Assembly (NCBI RefSeq): GCF_033095985.1
Contig: NZ_AP026802.1
Span: 558,001-622,000 of the forward strand
Origin: Xylocopilactobacillus apicola
GTDB lineage: Bacteria > Bacillota > Bacilli > Lactobacillales > Lactobacillaceae
Direction: 5' to 3'
Length of the DNA: 64,000 nucleotides
Part shown: one piece after another, positions 27,091-36,236 of the stretch
How the letters are laid out: each line of letters begins with the position of its first letter
Numbering within the stretch: the stretch's first letter is position 1
The notes under the pieces: model-generated
Told to the model about the DNA's origin: nothing
Databases searched by the model: none
What the model saw: the letters and a program-made list of their open reading frames with translations, nothing else
Made by a program: the position numbers and the translations under genes

Positions 27091-28396
27091 AAATAGTGTC
27101 CGATATTTAACGTTTCTGGCCCTCGAAGAAATTCTGATTGATCAGCGTTATTCAAATCAGGTTATTGACTATTATTTGAAAAATTATCAGTTAAGTGATG
27201 CCGATCGGCGCCTTTTTACGAATTTAGTTTATGGCGTTACTTTTTATGACTTGCGGTTGAATTTTGAACTCTCATCTTTTTTGAAAGTTGCTAAAACTGA
27301 CGCGAGGGTGCTTTTGATTATTAAAATCGCGATCTTTCAAATGTTTTATTTAAGCAAAATTCCAGATTATGCCGCCGTTAACGAAGCAATTGAAATTACA
27401 AAAGTAGTCAAGCGTGGCAATGTAAAATTTGTGACTGCCGTTTTGCATCAAGCTAGACGGGCAGGATTGCGGCCAGTTAAAGAGATTAAAGATCCGATCA
27501 AACGTGAAGCAATGACTTATAGTATGCCTGATTGGCTGGTCGCTAAATTAAATGATCAATTAGGAACTGCAAAAACAGAAGCGATTTTTCAATCACTTTT
27601 GGAAAAACCGCGGATTAGTTTGCGGGTCAATACTAAGAAAATTTCGCGCGATGAATTCTTAGCACGAGATTCAGATTTTTATGAGCCGAGTAAAATCAGT
27701 CCCGTGGGAGTGATCGCCAAAAATGGTTCAGTGGTGCACAGCAAAGAATTTGTTGCCGGTGAGTTGACCGTCCAGGATGAATCGAGTCAGTTGGTTGGCG
27801 TTAATTTGTCGATTAAAGAAAATGACGTCATTCTTGATGCTTGTGCGGCACCTGGTGGTAAAACTACTCACATGGCGCAATATTTATCAACAGGAGTGGT
27901 TCATGCATTTGATGTTACTCCGAAAAAAATTGCCGTGATAAAAGAGAATGTTAATCGTTTGGGATTAAATGAAGTCGTTGAGACTCATTGTGCAGATATT
28001 TTGGACTTGGATCAAGTTATGCCCGACGTAAGTTTTGACAAAATTTTAGTCGACGCACCTTGCAGTGGCTTTGGTCTTTTGCGTCGAAAACCAGAAGTAA
28101 AATATAATCACGAAACATCTGATATAATAAGTGCAAAGTGTTTGCAGCTGGATATTTTAAAACAAGTGGCTTTGCACTTAAAACCTGGAGGGCTCTTGCT
28201 TTATAGCACTTGTACGATTTTTAAGGAAGAAACTCAGGAGGTCGTTGAGGATTTTTTACAAAATCAGCCTGATTTTAAATTGGCTAAATTAACGACTAAT
28301 CCAAAAGGTCAGAGAGAATCGATCTTACAGCTCTATCCAGATGATTATTTAACTGACGGTTTTTTTATCGCGTTAATGCAGAAAAAAGAAGCTTAG
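27080..28396 (+). CDS. rsmB: 16S rRNA (cytosine-967-C5)-methyltransferase
   Basis: 438 residues from a TTG overlapping the fmt stop; no nearer ATG or GTG exists in frame. A NusB-like N-terminal RNA-binding domain (about 1-135) precedes a Rossmann methyltransferase: DACAAPGGKTTHMA binds SAM, DAPCSGFGLLRRKPE carries the resolving Cys, and the STCT segment the catalytic Cys. It methylates C967 of 16S rRNA. Confidence 0.96.
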   Translation: MSIKNSVRYLTFLALEEILIDQRYSNQVIDYYLKNYQLSDADRRLFTNLVYGVTFYDLRLNFELSSFLKVAKTDARVLLIIKIAIFQMFYLSKIPDYAAVNEAIEITKVVKRGNVKFVTAVLHQARRAGLRPVKEIKDPIKREAMTYSMPDWLVAKLNDQLGTAKTEAIFQSLLEKPRISLRVNTKKISRDEFLARDSDFYEPSKISPVGVIAKNGSVVHSKEFVAGELTVQDESSQLVGVNLSIKENDVILDACAAPGGKTTHMAQYLSTGVVHAFDVTPKKIAVIKENVNRLGLNEVVETHCADILDLDQVMPDVSFDKILVDAPCSGFGLLRRKPEVKYNHETSDIISAKCLQLDILKQVALHLKPGGLLLYSTCTIFKEETQEVVEDFLQNQPDFKLAKLTTNPKGQRESILQLYPDDYLTDGFFIALMQKKEA

Positions 28397-28402
28397 GAGA
28401 AT

Positions 28403-29152
28403 ATGAATTTTTTTCAAAAGACTGATATTGGTCTCAAAAGAGAAAATAATGAAGATGCAATCGGAGTATTCACTAATAAATCCAAGGAAACTCTAGCAAT
28501 GATTGCAGATGGGATGGGCGGCCACTTAGGCGGCGATGTTGCTTCTAATATCGCTCTTGAGTTGATTGGACGTTCATTTGAACAAACTGATTTATTAAGC
28601 GCACAGGAGTTTGTTAATTGGCTTGATCCCGAACTTTTTAAAGTAAACGATACCATTATTGAAATGTCCCAGCACAAAGTGAATTTATACGGAATGGGAA
28701 CCACTTTTGTCGGAGCTTTTTTGAGTTTGGATCAAAAGATTGTTTTTGCTAATCTGGGAGATACAAGAGGCTATTTATTTCATGAGGGGACGCTAAATCA
28801 AATTACGGTTGATCAGACTCTCGCAAACGAACTGTTTTATAAGGGTGAATTGAGTGCTTTCGAAGCAGAAAATTTCCCGAAGAAAAATATTATTACTAGC
28901 TCATTAGGAGTTGATAAGAGAGTTGATACTATTTACAAGACTTTAGATTTTATGGCAGAAGATAAGGTTCTTTTAAGCAGTGACGGCCTAACTAATATGG
29001 TGAGCGATGATGTCATTGCAGCTAAATTAGGAAGCGATCTTGCACCCGAACAGATGGTTAATGAATTAGTACAAATTGCCATTGACAACGGAGGACTTGA
29101 TAATGTTTCGCTTATTTTAGGAGTCAATGACGAGGGAAGTGATCAATCATGA
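28403..29152 (+). CDS. stp: PP2C-type Ser/Thr phosphatase Stp/PrpC
   Basis: 249 residues. A metal-dependent phosphatase that reverses PrkC/StkP phosphorylation. Metal-binding motifs: RENNEDAIG, IADGMGGHLGGDVAS, SSDGLTNMVSD and GLDNVSLI. AGGAG precedes the ATG. The stop overlaps the kinase start (ATGA), so phosphatase and kinase are translated together. Confidence 0.96.
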   Translation: MNFFQKTDIGLKRENNEDAIGVFTNKSKETLAMIADGMGGHLGGDVASNIALELIGRSFEQTDLLSAQEFVNWLDPELFKVNDTIIEMSQHKVNLYGMGTTFVGAFLSLDQKIVFANLGDTRGYLFHEGTLNQITVDQTLANELFYKGELSAFEAENFPKKNIITSSLGVDKRVDTIYKTLDFMAEDKVLLSSDGLTNMVSDDVIAAKLGSDLAPEQMVNELVQIAIDNGGLDNVSLILGVNDEGSDQS

Positions 29153-31212
29153 TGGAAAAAGGTTATGCAGTTGGTGGGCGTTATCGGATTATTCGAGAAA
29201 TTGGCGAAGGCGGAATGTCGATCGTTTATTTGGCGCATGATCCAATTTTAGATCGAGATGTCGCTGTTAAAATTCTGAAATACGATCTTCAAAATAATCC
29301 AGAAACAACTAGACGCTTTGAACGTGAGGCAATGGCAATTTCTGAACTTAGTCATCAAAATATTGTTAGCATTTATGACGTTGGTAGTGATCATGGAATG
29401 CAATATTTGGTGATGGAGTACGTCGATGGCACTAACTTAAAAGAATATATTAGAGATAATTTCCCATTGCCGCTAGAACGCACTCAGCAAATTATGGAGC
29501 AGATTCTCTCAGCCGTTGCTCAAGCCCATTCGATGGGGATTATTCATCGTGATTTGAAGCCTTTAAATATCTTGATTGATCAAGATGGAAATATTAAAAT
29601 TTCTGATTTTGGCATTGCAATGGCCTTAAATGATGAAGGAATGACGCAAACTAACTCGGTTTTGGGGACAGTTCATTACTTGTCGCCCGAGCAAGCTCGT
29701 GGTGCTCAGGCCACCAAACAGTCTGATATTTATTCGCTAGGGATTATTTTGTATGAACTTCTGACAGGTTCCGTTCCTTTTGTCGGAGAAACTCCCGTTT
29801 CGGTGGCAATTAAACACTCAAGTAACGAGTTACCTTCAGTTCGTGAAAAAGATCCAAGTATTCCTCAATCGTTTGAAAATGTTATCACGCGTGCGACAGC
29901 TAAAGATCCCAATGATCGCTATGGTTCAGTCGAGGATATGAAAGAAGATGTCAGTAGTGTTCTTGATCCGATCCGGCGTAATGAACCAAAATTAGTTATT
30001 CACCACGATAACACGGAAGAGACTAGACTAATGCCAGTCCATCCGGTTAGTGTAATCGATGACGATGATCTTTTGAAAATGCCAGAAGGTGGAATCCTGC
30101 CAAGTGAGGACGAACCAAAAAAGACTAAAAAGCCGAAGAAAAGCTGGTCTAAAAGAAAGAAAATTACTTTAATTGCGGCGAGTGTTTTAGCTGCGCTTGT
30201 TTTGCTTTTGATTATAGTTTTACTTCTTAATCATAAAAGTAACGTTAAAGTTCCTGATGTGACGGGACTTTCTGAAAATCAAGCGACCGAAATTTTGAAA
30301 AAGAAAAAACTTGTAATCAGTCCTGATGTCGAGAAAGTCGTTAGTTCAAAAGTTCCAAAAGGTAAAATTGTTAAAACGGATCCGCCGCTTGATTCCAATA
30401 TCAAAGAAGGAAGCACGGTTAGACTTTACGTTAGTTCAGGTGGTCCAACGTACAAAATTGAAAATTATACTTCGCAATCTTTTAAAGACGTAAAGGAAAT
30501 GCTTGAACGGCGCAAGATTAAAGCCATTTCAAAGCAAGAATTCTCTAGTAAATACAAAGAGGGAGTCATTTTTAGACAGTCAATTAAACCTGGTAAAGAA
30601 GTTTCTGAGGGCACCACGATCACTTTAACGGTGAGTAAGGGCGAGAAAAAAGTTTCAATGATTGATTTGACAGGATACTCGCGCAAAGGTGTTACTGATT
30701 TTGCAAATGATAATGGGCTTAAGAAAATTGAAGATCCAGCTCAGTATTCTAACGATTATGATAAAAATACGGTAATGGCACAAACTCCTGCTCGCAAAAC
30801 CAAGCTCAGTAAAGGCAGTGAATTCCATGTTACTTTTTCGCTTGGTCCAAAACCAGCTGAGACAACATCGAGTTCATCGTCTTCCAGTGCTCAGTCTAGT
30901 TCAGCAAGTTCAAAGCAACAAAATGAGGGAAATAACGAAAATACTGTCTCATTTTCGGTCAATATTATTATTCCATTTCAGGATAATTCTGATGGTGAAA
31001 CGACCGATGGCAATGCTAATCCTGCGCAAAATGATGTGAAGGTTTATTTAAGCGACTCAACTCGCAAGATTACTGATCTTTACACTGAAATTAAGATCAA
31101 AAAAGATACCCAACTTACTTTGCCTTTCACGGTTTCTAAAGGAGATAAAGGACAGTACCGGGTAGTTTCTGATGGTAAAGTGATTATGAATCAAACAGTT
31201 AGCGCACCTTAA
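29149..31212 (+). CDS. prkC: PASTA-domain Ser/Thr protein kinase
   Basis: 687 residues. It senses muropeptides or lipid II and phosphorylates cell-wall, division and translation proteins. Kinase domain (about 12-270): glycine loop IGEGGMSIVY, Lys41, alphaC Glu60, HRDLKPLN (133-140), DFG (153-155), and a TQTN...GT activation loop followed by SPEQ. One transmembrane helix lies near 340-365 after a basic linker. Three PASTA repeats follow (about 365-565), then a serine-rich linker and a small C-terminal beta domain. It overlaps stp by 4 nt. All catalytic residues are present, in contrast to the next gene. Confidence 0.96.
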   Translation: MMEKGYAVGGRYRIIREIGEGGMSIVYLAHDPILDRDVAVKILKYDLQNNPETTRRFEREAMAISELSHQNIVSIYDVGSDHGMQYLVMEYVDGTNLKEYIRDNFPLPLERTQQIMEQILSAVAQAHSMGIIHRDLKPLNILIDQDGNIKISDFGIAMALNDEGMTQTNSVLGTVHYLSPEQARGAQATKQSDIYSLGIILYELLTGSVPFVGETPVSVAIKHSSNELPSVREKDPSIPQSFENVITRATAKDPNDRYGSVEDMKEDVSSVLDPIRRNEPKLVIHHDNTEETRLMPVHPVSVIDDDDLLKMPEGGILPSEDEPKKTKKPKKSWSKRKKITLIAASVLAALVLLLIIVLLLNHKSNVKVPDVTGLSENQATEILKKKKLVISPDVEKVVSSKVPKGKIVKTDPPLDSNIKEGSTVRLYVSSGGPTYKIENYTSQSFKDVKEMLERRKIKAISKQEFSSKYKEGVIFRQSIKPGKEVSEGTTITLTVSKGEKKVSMIDLTGYSRKGVTDFANDNGLKKIEDPAQYSNDYDKNTVMAQTPARKTKLSKGSEFHVTFSLGPKPAETTSSSSSSSAQSSSASSKQQNEGNNENTVSFSVNIIIPFQDNSDGETTDGNANPAQNDVKVYLSDSTRKITDLYTEIKIKKDTQLTLPFTVSKGDKGQYRVVSDGKVIMNQTVSAP

Positions 31213-31222
31213 GAGGATATTT

Positions 31223-33184
31223 ATGATTGAGAGTGGTTATTCAATTGCTGGACGCTACCGAATTATTCGTCAGATCGGAGAGGGCGAAGTTTCGGTTGTT
31301 TATTTGGCTCACGATCTGATTTTGGATCGGGACGTGGCGGTAAAAGTTTTGCGTTATCAGTTAACTAAAAATTCGCTTTTGAGCCAACAGTTCGAAGAAA
31401 GTGCAGCTTCGATTGCCGAATTAAGCAGCCCTAATATTGTTAATATTTATGACATTGGTAATGATCGAAATAATCCGTATCTCGTAATGGAAAATGTTGA
31501 AGGCAATAATTTAAAAGATTATCTTGCCCTGCATTTTCCAATTGATTTAGTGCAAGTCAAGGCGATAATGGAACAAATTCTTTCAGCAGTTGCTAAGGCC
31601 CACTCCTTGGGTTTTGTTCACGGGGATTTAGTACCAGGCAATATTTTGGTCGGTATGACAGGGTTAACAAAAGTTGCCGATTTTGGTTTATTAAATGCCT
31701 TGAAGCAAGTGGACATTCAACCATTGAATGCAGATGGTTTTTATTATTTGGCACCAGAGCAGTTAAGTGGGAACGCTCCCAGTAAACAAAGCGACCTTTA
31801 TTCTTTAGGGATTATTCTTTATGAAATGATTTGCGGTTCACTTCCTTTTGATCAGGAGAAATCTGTTACGGTAGCACTAAGTGAATTAACTCATCTTCAA
31901 CAGCAGAATCCGCGAATCCCACAGTCCTTAGTAAATATGATTATTAAAGCAACAGCTTTTTATCCAAGGGATCGCTATCAATCAGCTGAACAAATGCTTC
32001 AAGATCTTGAGACGGCGCTTGACCCCGAACGTTTTAATGAGCCGCTATTAAATTTGGATGATTCAGCACAATCTAATCATGCGGTCGCTCAAGTTGATGA
32101 TTCAGGCAACTTGTTAGGACCAGTTGGCGAGAAAATCTCTTCTTCAAAGACTAATAATCCTTGGTCGCGCCAAAAAAAGGTACTTGTGATAGCAAGTAGT
32201 CTTTTGGCATTTTTGTTAATTTTAATTGTGCTGCTTATTTTGTTGAACCGAAAAAAAGATGTGACCGTTCCTGATGTTGCAAATTTGACTCAAGAGGCCG
32301 CAGTTTCTCAATTAACGGCCAAAAAGATCAAGGTTAGCCCCAAGGTTGAAAGAGTCAGTAGTGAAACAGTTGCCAGCGGTAAAGTGGTCAAAACCGACCC
32401 ACCAGCTAATTCAACCGTCAAAGAAGGTAGTGCCGTGCGTCTTTTTGTCAGCAGCGGAGCGCCACGGGTTAAAGTCGGAAATTATGTTTCTCAGCCTTTT
32501 GTTGAGGCTAAGAGTCTGTTAGAAAGGTCAGGACTTGAAGTTGAGTCTAAGCGTCAATATTCCGATATAGTTAAAGAGGGACTCGTAATTTCTCAGAGTG
32601 AAAATCCAAATACCGAGGTTGCAAAAGGTTCAAGGATCATTTTGACCGTTAGTAAAGGAGTTGAAACTTTTACAATGAGTAATTTAATTGGCCTAACAGC
32701 GGGGGCTGTCAGTGAGTTTGCTAATCAAACTGGTCTTAATCCAGTAGAAAATCCAGCTCAATATTCCGATGAATATCCTGTCGGAACTGTAATGGCTCAA
32801 AATCCAAACTTTGGAACCAAACTAAAAAAAGGTGAAAATTTTCAAATTACATATTCTAAAGGCGCAAAACCAAGGGAGAGTCTACCTGCAAATAACCCAG
32901 GTACTCCTTTAGCAGATTTGACTGGAATGAAGCGAAACGAAATTAATAGCTATGTAAAAAGTCTACACTTAAAGGTTATTGAAGATCCAGCTCAATATTC
33001 TGATGAATTTAGTCCAGGAGTGGTTATGGTTCAAAGTCCAGCGCCTGGAACTGTAATTAGGGCTAACGAGTCAATTCGAGTTACTTATTCTTTGGGCCCT
33101 AAACCATCACCAAGTAATAGTCAAGAAAGTGATAGCAATTCGAGTAGCCAATCTTCAAGCTCTTATAAAGAAGAAGCGGAATAA
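31223..33184 (+). CDS. PASTA-domain kinase-like protein, probable pseudokinase paralogue
   Basis: 653 residues, colinear with the upstream kinase over the kinase domain, the transmembrane helix (about 320-345) and the PASTA region, but with four PASTA repeats and a serine-rich tail. Several catalytic features are changed. The glycine loop is IGEGEVS. The alphaC Glu is Ser60. HRD is HGD (133-135). The catalytic-loop Lys is Val137. The activation loop has lost the TxxT/GT pattern. Lys41, Asp135, Asn140 and DFG (153-155) remain. It could be an inactive receptor or regulator that pairs with PrkC through PASTA or kinase-domain contacts, or a weak kinase. It sits where rsgA usually lies, 10 nt after prkC, with its own GAGGA ribosome site. 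Confidence 0.85.
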   Translation: MIESGYSIAGRYRIIRQIGEGEVSVVYLAHDLILDRDVAVKVLRYQLTKNSLLSQQFEESAASIAELSSPNIVNIYDIGNDRNNPYLVMENVEGNNLKDYLALHFPIDLVQVKAIMEQILSAVAKAHSLGFVHGDLVPGNILVGMTGLTKVADFGLLNALKQVDIQPLNADGFYYLAPEQLSGNAPSKQSDLYSLGIILYEMICGSLPFDQEKSVTVALSELTHLQQQNPRIPQSLVNMIIKATAFYPRDRYQSAEQMLQDLETALDPERFNEPLLNLDDSAQSNHAVAQVDDSGNLLGPVGEKISSSKTNNPWSRQKKVLVIASSLLAFLLILIVLLILLNRKKDVTVPDVANLTQEAAVSQLTAKKIKVSPKVERVSSETVASGKVVKTDPPANSTVKEGSAVRLFVSSGAPRVKVGNYVSQPFVEAKSLLERSGLEVESKRQYSDIVKEGLVISQSENPNTEVAKGSRIILTVSKGVETFTMSNLIGLTAGAVSEFANQTGLNPVENPAQYSDEYPVGTVMAQNPNFGTKLKKGENFQITYSKGAKPRESLPANNPGTPLADLTGMKRNEINSYVKSLHLKVIEDPAQYSDEFSPGVVMVQSPAPGTVIRANESIRVTYSLGPKPSPSNSQESDSNSSSQSSSSYKEEAE

Positions 33185-33203
33185 TCCGTAGAAAGAGAGA
33201 AAA

Positions 33204-33860
33204 ATGAAAATTGTTCCATCAATTTTAAATGCAAATTTACTTTATCTATCTTCTGATCTAGCGAAATTAGAAGAAGCCGATATTGAGATGATTCACGTTG
33301 ATATTATGGACGGAAGTTTTGTACCTAATATTTCCTTTGGTCCGTCATTTGTTGAGAAAATTGCCGAAGAAACGACCTTAAAACAAGATGTTCACTTAAT
33401 GGTGCAGGATCCAGATCAGATCGTTGATGATATTTTAGAATTTCAGCCAGAAGGCATTACGATTCATTACGAAGCTAGTTCTCATTGTTTTCAACTTCTA
33501 GATAAGATTAAAAGTCATGGAGTCAAAGCAGGGATTGCGATTAATCCCGGTACTTCTTATGAAACGGTAGAAGCAGCAATTATGATTGCTGATCGAGTGC
33601 TCGTGATGACAGTTAATCCAGGATTTGGCGGGCAGAAATTTATCAAACCAATGCTTCATAAAGTTCGTAAACTGGATTTAACCCGCCAAATTAATCAATA
33701 TGCTTACCAAATTGAAGTTGACGGCGGAGTCAACGATGAGACAATTCTTGCTTGTTGTGACGCTCAAGCCGATGAATTTGTTGTGGGCTCTTATATTTTT
33801 AATGGTGATCCATTAGCCCAAATTGAGACTTTGAATAAAAAGTTAAGTGAAGGCAAATAA
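33204..33860 (+). CDS. rpe: Ribulose-phosphate 3-epimerase
   Basis: 218 residues, a TIM barrel that interconverts ribulose-5-P and xylulose-5-P in the pentose phosphate/phosphoketolase route. Family blocks: PSILNANLLYL, HVDIMDGSFVPNISFGP, VHLMVQDP, VMTVNPGFGGQKF and EVDGGVN. AGAGAG precedes the ATG. Placement after the stp-prkC genes is conserved, although rsgA and thiN are absent. Confidence 0.97.
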   Translation: MKIVPSILNANLLYLSSDLAKLEEADIEMIHVDIMDGSFVPNISFGPSFVEKIAEETTLKQDVHLMVQDPDQIVDDILEFQPEGITIHYEASSHCFQLLDKIKSHGVKAGIAINPGTSYETVEAAIMIADRVLVMTVNPGFGGQKFIKPMLHKVRKLDLTRQINQYAYQIEVDGGVNDETILACCDAQADEFVVGSYIFNGDPLAQIETLNKKLSEGK

Positions 33861-33884
33861 AAAAGCAACTCAACCGAGCTGCTT
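33857..33884 (-). terminator. Terminator for rpmB (minus strand)
   Basis: Read on the minus strand, AAGCAGCTC-loop-GAGTTGCTT (one mismatch) is followed by a run of T at 33859-33864. It overlaps the rpmB stop and, on the plus strand, the rpe stop, so it probably stops convergent transcripts too. Confidence 0.7.
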
Positions 33885-34068
33885 AAACTCTGGTAACTTT
33901 ACCAGCTTTTAAAGTCCGGGCAGAAACCCAAACTCTTTTCTTTTTGCCGTCAACTAAGATCCGGACTTTTTGTAAATTTGGCTTCCACGAACGGCGGCTT
34001 GAATTCAAAGCGTGCGAACGATTATTGCCAAATGTGGTATGTTTACCTGTAAAATAATCTTTAGCCAT
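33883..34068 (-). CDS. rpmB: 50S ribosomal protein L28
   Basis: 61 residues on the minus strand, against the surrounding genes, as in most Firmicutes. Blocks [20 protein letters not shown] and [11 protein letters not shown] are typical of L28. The short C-terminal form without zinc cysteines (no CxxC pairs) is the usual lactobacillar version. GGAG lies about 9 nt before the ATG on the minus strand. Confidence 0.96.
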   Translation of the reverse strand: MAKDYFTGKHTTFGNNRSHALNSSRRSWKPNLQKVRILVDGKKKRVWVSARTLKAGKVTRV

Positions 34069-34200
34069 TTGTTTGCTCCATTTAAAAGTATCTTTAGTAG
34101 GTTAACATTAAAGATTAAATTTTGCAAATTATTTGGGATTCGTGAGTTTTGCGGTAAACTATAAAATAACAGATTTTTATTTTTCTGAAAGGAGCTTTCA

Positions 34201-34563
34201 ATGGGACTGAAAGTTAATACGAAATACGGACAGGTCGAGGTTTCAAATCGAGTGATTGCAGATATTGTTGGTAACGCAGTTGCCGATGTTTTTGGAGTCG
34301 TTGGTCTGGCAGCAAATCATTCATTTCGCGATAATCTCATGGGCTTGTTAAATAAGGCTAATTATCAAAAAGGGGTGCAAATTAGACAGGTTAAAGGAGA
34401 AATCGAGGTCGAAGTCTCCGTGGTTGTTGGTTTTGGGATGAAAATTTCTGAGATTGGAAAGAATGTGCAAGACCGAATTAAATATAATTTAGAGTTAATG
34501 TTATCTGTGAGTCCATCAATCGTAAATGTGGTTGTTCAGGACGTAAAACTGATCGATGACTAA
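34201..34563 (+). CDS. yloU: Asp23/Gls24 family envelope stress protein (YloU-like)
   Basis: 120 residues. A second Asp23/Gls24 member: it opens with a short strand, VEVSNRVIADIVGNAV, and has GVQIRQVKGEIEVEVSV and the ISEIGKNVQDRIKYNLELML helix. Homologues upstream of fakA (yloV) are always paired with it in Firmicutes. AAGGAG precedes the ATG. The function is not firmly known; it is implicated in envelope stress. Confidence 0.9.
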   Translation: MGLKVNTKYGQVEVSNRVIADIVGNAVADVFGVVGLAANHSFRDNLMGLLNKANYQKGVQIRQVKGEIEVEVSVVVGFGMKISEIGKNVQDRIKYNLELMLSVSPSIVNVVVQDVKLIDD

Positions 34564-34582
34564 GTGAGAATGGGGATTATCA

Positions 34583-36235
34583 TTGAGTAAACAATTAATA
34601 GATGCTGAAATGTTCAGAAACATGATCAAAATGGGATCTCATCGTCTGAACAAAAATGTTGATTTTATCAATTCTTTAAATGTGTTTCCAGTGCCTGATG
34701 GTGATACTGGAACTAACATGAATTTAACTTTTCAAAGTGGAGCTAAATTTGTCAATGAATCAGATTCTATGAGCGTTGGAGATTTGGCAGTTCTTTTCAG
34801 TAAAGGTTTGTTAATGGGTGCCCGGGGTAACTCGGGGGTGATCTCTTCTCAAATTTTTCGCGGTTTTCAAAAATCGATTAGCAAAAAGGAAACTCTTGAT
34901 GCTAAACAATTTGCCGCAGCACTTCAACAAGGAGTCGAATCGGCTTATAAAGCAGTTATGAAGCCAGTTGAGGGAACAATTTTAACGGTGGCGAAGTATG
35001 CAGCGCATGCGGCACTGGAGAAATCTAGTCAAAGTGATGACTTAGCTGAAGTGATGGAGGAAGTGGTTAAAGGAGCTAAAGAAGGCCTTAAGCTCACGCC
35101 AGAACTTTTGCCAATCTTAAAAGAAGTTGGCGTTGTGGATTCTGGCGGGCAAGGCTTAGTTTTTCTTTATGAAGGATTCCTTAACGCAATTAAAGGCGAG
35201 GGGAGCGACGACACTTATACACCAAGTGACGAACAGATGAATGAAATGGTTAATGCAGCTCATCATCAAAGTGTTCAAAGTCAGTTAGCGACCAATGACA
35301 TTGAGTACGGATATTGTACTGAAATGATGATTACCCTTAATCAAGAAAAAGATTTCGATCTGAATACATTTCGCTCATACCTGGATCAATTAGGAAATTC
35401 GCTTTTGGCGGTTTCAGATGACGAAGTTGCAAAAGTGCACATTCACACTGAAAGTCCCGAAAAAGTTTTCAGATATGGGGCACAGTTTGGTCAATTGGAA
35501 AAGATCAAGATTGATAATATGCGTTTGCAGCATGAAACAATTATCGAAGACGATGAAAATTCGGCGAAGAATGACAAGATTACGACGGAAATTATCGCGG
35601 TTGCACAAGGAAAAGGATTGATCGAGCTGATGAGAAGTTTGGGAGCGACTCGCGTGATTACTGGTGGTCAAACGATGAATCCTAGTACAGAAGATTTCTT
35701 AAAGATTCTTAAACGGACCAAGGCAAAAAATGCTATCATTTTGCCTAATAACGGCAATGTTTTAATGACTGCCCAGGCGGCGGCGAATGCTGTGAGCCTA
35801 CCAGTTGAGGTGATCAGCACTAAATCCATACAGCAAGGAATTTCAGCTTTATTTGCTTATGGTGAAGAAAATTCATTAGCTGAAAATGCTGAAATGATGC
35901 GCGAAGGCATTACGATGGTTAAATCAGGTGAAGTGACAAATGCCGTTCGCGATACCAAAATAAATGGTCTTGCAATCAAAAAGGGCGATTTTATGGGAAT
36001 CGTTGATGGTGAAATTGTTACAACGGCGGAAAATCGAATTCAGGCGGCAATTAAATTGATTGATCAAATGCTTGAAGAAGATAGCGAAATCGTTTCGATT
36101 TTCTATGGAATTGATGCTGCCAAAAGGGAAGCTGTGAAAATTGAAAGTGAAATTCAAAATAAATATCCTGATTTGGAATTAGAGATTCATGCAGGAGATC
36201 AAGCAGTTTATCCTTATTTAATTTCGGTTGAATAA
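34583..36235 (+). CDS. fakA: Fatty acid kinase catalytic subunit FakA (DAK phosphatase domain protein)
   Basis: 550 residues from a TTG after a GGGGA ribosome site. FakA phosphorylates FakB-bound fatty acids so that host fatty acids enter phospholipid via PlsX/PlsY. The DhaL-type kinase domain (about 1-200) shows NVFPVPDGDTGTNM and GARGNSGVISSQIFRG, whose aspartates hold Mg-ADP. A linker and a FakA-type C-terminal domain follow (HIHTESP block and the TGGQTMNPS segment). FakB is not in this window. plsX and acpP follow two genes later. Confidence 0.94.
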   Translation: MSKQLIDAEMFRNMIKMGSHRLNKNVDFINSLNVFPVPDGDTGTNMNLTFQSGAKFVNESDSMSVGDLAVLFSKGLLMGARGNSGVISSQIFRGFQKSISKKETLDAKQFAAALQQGVESAYKAVMKPVEGTILTVAKYAAHAALEKSSQSDDLAEVMEEVVKGAKEGLKLTPELLPILKEVGVVDSGGQGLVFLYEGFLNAIKGEGSDDTYTPSDEQMNEMVNAAHHQSVQSQLATNDIEYGYCTEMMITLNQEKDFDLNTFRSYLDQLGNSLLAVSDDEVAKVHIHTESPEKVFRYGAQFGQLEKIKIDNMRLQHETIIEDDENSAKNDKITTEIIAVAQGKGLIELMRSLGATRVITGGQTMNPSTEDFLKILKRTKAKNAIILPNNGNVLMTAQAAANAVSLPVEVISTKSIQQGISALFAYGEENSLAENAEMMREGITMVKSGEVTNAVRDTKINGLAIKKGDFMGIVDGEIVTTAENRIQAAIKLIDQMLEEDSEIVSIFYGIDAAKREAVKIESEIQNKYPDLELEIHAGDQAVYPYLISVE

Positions 36236-36236
36236 A

